A DNA stretch of 64,000 nt from Strongylocentrotus purpuratus (lineage: Eukaryota; Echinodermata; Echinoidea; Camarodonta; Strongylocentrotidae), in assembly GCF_000002235.5 (NCBI RefSeq), contig NW_022145543.1:1488001-1552000 (forward strand), read 5' to 3'. Positions 61,849-64,000 of the stretch are shown piece after piece; within the stretch, counting starts at the first letter, position 1; each line of letters starts with the position of its first letter. The notes under the pieces were generated by a model, which saw only the letters and a list, made by a program, of their open reading frames with translations, did no database searches and was not told the origin of the DNA. A program made the translations under genes and the position numbers.

Positions 61849-62674
61849 TCGCCTGGGGCTCAGTAGCTGGGTATTTTTTATCCTTATTATTATTATAAAT
61901 GAAGAAGTCTTTTCATATCATCTTCTTGAAGCCAGAAAGGGTATAAACTCATATGATTTGACCCTGAGTCAATGCCCTTTTGACTCTAAACAGACAGTAT
62001 GCCATTCCCCCACCCCCCCCCCCCCCCCCCCCCCCCCTCCCCATTCTAATCACCATCTCTTCTTTCATTCTTCTAATTATGTTGCTAAATTTGTATGGAC
62101 TTCATACTTTTTTACCTTGGCACATATTCTATTTGCATACATATTTTGTGCCATATGTATGTCTAATAATTGACATTTAGAGGTGAAGATGTTACATTAG
62201 TTAAAGTTACTGCTTTGCACTGACCTCTATTTACTGATTAATATTACACAGATTTTTTTCCATTTACTTTTATGCTGTATAAACGCGTTTTTGGAACCAA
62301 TTGGAACGATGGAACCTTGAAAACTTTTCTACAAGAACACAATGTAAACTAACATGTTATTGGCATAGTCTTTAACATGTACAATGGCATAGCATTCAGC
62401 CTGTTTATTTCTGTTTTCATATTGCCTTTGATATTGTCAGGATTTTCTAGCACTCACTAGGAGGGTTAGGGTCCAGAGTTGAAGTTAAGATTTGGTTAGT
62501 GTAGGAACATTGACATGGAGCAGTTGTCATAAGAGTGAGTGTCATACAACCTCTGTTTTCTCCTCAGTTAAGTAGAGTTGTTTAGAATAATGTGATATTC
62601 TTGACTTCCATACCTTCAATGTCCAGAACCATATTTCATTTACTTGACATATGAAAGTGAAAGTCAAGACTTAA
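61849..62674. other. intergenic flank after OGFOD3
   Basis: No gene. Contains a C run at 62004-62040 and the repeat 62461-62560 shared with 47039-47165. Confidence 0.5.
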
Positions 62675-63361
62675 TGGGGGGGTGTTTCACAAAGATCCCA
62701 AGTCAAACTTAACTCTAAGTTGGACTTAAAAGTTATGGAAAGCCATTTGTAGCCTTATAAACAAATATATTCAAAGGCGAAAAGTCAAGTATTTTAGACT
62801 TTTTATAAATTCTACATCAAGAACATGTCATTTCCTTGATAATAGAAAATATGAATGATTTGAATTAAAGGTAAAGACCAGTTATGGTCATGCGATTGCA
62901 TTGTGAAAGAAACGTTGTGGAATATCGATCAGAAAAGGTTGATCATCTAGCATCTAGCATCTGCAAGGTTCTGGAATCATCAAAATGATAAGAAATTTGG
63001 CCCATTCTTCATAAAGTTACAAGCACTATACACAGAAAGATGTATATGGGACTACCCTATATCTCTCACAGACCATGAGAGAAACAAAATTACCAAATAT
63101 ATGAATTAGTAGGCGGTTTCCCAGCAAATTTTTTATCATCATGTATTAGTCAAAACATATTCTTTCACATGATTGGTAATGAGAGCTTCCATTTCATTTT
63201 TTGAAATTGGGGCGTTTCCAATACTGGTCTTTACCTTTAACATTTGATGCCTTTTAAAATAGCTTTTGCCAAATATTTTCATAGATGCTAACGGCTTTCC
63301 ATAATTATTAAGTCCAACTTAGAGCGGCAAGTTCAACTTAAGATCTTTGTGAAACACCTCC
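62675..63361. mobile_element. MITE with GGGGGTGTTTCACAAAG ends, copy 2, interrupted
   Basis: Same family in inverse orientation to 60167-60477: ends GGGGGGTGTTTCACAAAGAT and ATCTTTGTGAAACACCTCC. Its middle is split by a 368-bp insertion at TTAA. Confidence 0.88.
62865..63240. mobile_element. TTAA-flanked MITE nested in another MITE
   Basis: TTAA|AGGTAAAGACCAG ... CTGGTCTTTACCT|TTAA: 13-bp perfect inverted repeats and TTAA duplications (62865-62868, 63237-63240). The first bases AGGTAA are the same as in the MITE at 37538-38047, suggesting one piggyBac-like superfamily. Confidence 0.88.
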
Positions 63362-64000
63362 AGGCCTCCTGAGTTCTGACCCTGGTAGACCAACTACATG
63401 TATATTAGAGCAAAAGTGTTGAGGTTTTGGATGCTTTGATAGAAATACCTAAAGATATCGCCTCTTTCTCTCTTCTATTAGCAGTTGTTATGCAATCTAG
63501 GGCTAGTTGGGTGAGCTGTGTTTTTTGCTTGCATATACTATAGGATCAGTTGATATTTACAAAAAAATTAGAATACATGTAACTAAACAAAATCTTGAAA
63601 TGAAAATAATGATGGAGATGAATCCTGTGCCTTAGAGAGGTGAGAAGAATGATTTCATTCCACAATTTTATTTCTCCTCATTGTACTACAGTCGAATCAT
63701 ACCATGTTACTTGACAAAATGCTTAATCTTTGCCAATTTTAGAATTTTATAGACTAGACAAATTATTGAGATTGATATTTCCACTGAAGAGATTATGATT
63801 GTGGAGAAATTTGCTTTTTTCTTTTTTAATTTGTTTATTGTTCTAATTTTAGTGGTAGAGAATTCGATTACCGTATTTCATTTAAGAGCATCATGTTAGT
63901 GCATATTCGTTTAGTGTTTTGACCATTCCAAATTCATGAGGCATAGTAGATATAGATAAATTGCATGCAGTATTTTATCACTTTCTTTAGCTATGTTACA
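63362..64000. other. non-coding end of the window
   Basis: AT-rich; nothing recognised. Confidence 0.4.

Overview
This is a stretch of an animal nuclear genome. It is AT-rich, with spliced genes that use GT–AG introns, non-LTR retrotransposon remnants, tRNA-derived SINEs, many short inverted-repeat transposons, long CT, GA and C runs, and countless copies of the palindrome TACATGTA. The proteins are conserved animal types. The repeats suggest a marine invertebrate, perhaps an echinoderm or another deuterostome; I cannot name the species. There are no bacterial operons, no CRISPR array and no virus.

Four genes can be assembled to full length from the DNA. (1) RPS2 (uS5), plus strand, 6164-8883, five coding exons, 281 aa. 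(2) A G-alpha 12/13 subunit, minus strand, 41896-22747, three coding exons, 362 aa, with a 16.4-kb first coding intron. (3) Mitochondrial thioredoxin TXN2, minus strand, 50133-48515, three coding exons plus a likely non-coding exon near 52598, 172 aa, active site WCNPC. (4) OGFOD3, plus strand, 52840-61803, nine coding exons, 333 aa, a membrane-anchored 2-oxoglutarate/Fe(II) oxygenase-like protein. TXN2 and OGFOD3 are head to head across about 200 bp, so they probably share a bidirectional promoter. Otherwise the four genes have no evident common pathway and look like ordinary neighbours.

Layout: 1-6.1 kb is repeats (poly-C tracts, a decayed LINE 3' end, two large TA-type inverted-repeat elements). 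6.1-8.9 kb is RPS2. 8.9-22.7 kb is non-coding DNA with MITEs and a tandem duplication, part of it perhaps the 3' UTR of the G-alpha gene. 22.7-41.9 kb is the G-alpha gene, its big intron full of MITEs and TACATGTA clusters. 41.9-48.5 kb is intergenic and holds a 1.1-kb minisatellite. 48.5-61.8 kb is the TXN2/OGFOD3 pair. 61.8-64 kb is intergenic with a MITE nested inside another MITE.

I found no convincing new multi-gene system. The notable signals are mobile-element structures: an approximately 810-bp element with an 8-bp target duplication beside the TXN2 first exon, a TTAA-flanked family at three loci, a nested insertion with a paralogous empty site, and a GGTCC-rich palindrome. There is also a candidate C/D snoRNA in RPS2 intron 1 and the unusual thioredoxin active site.
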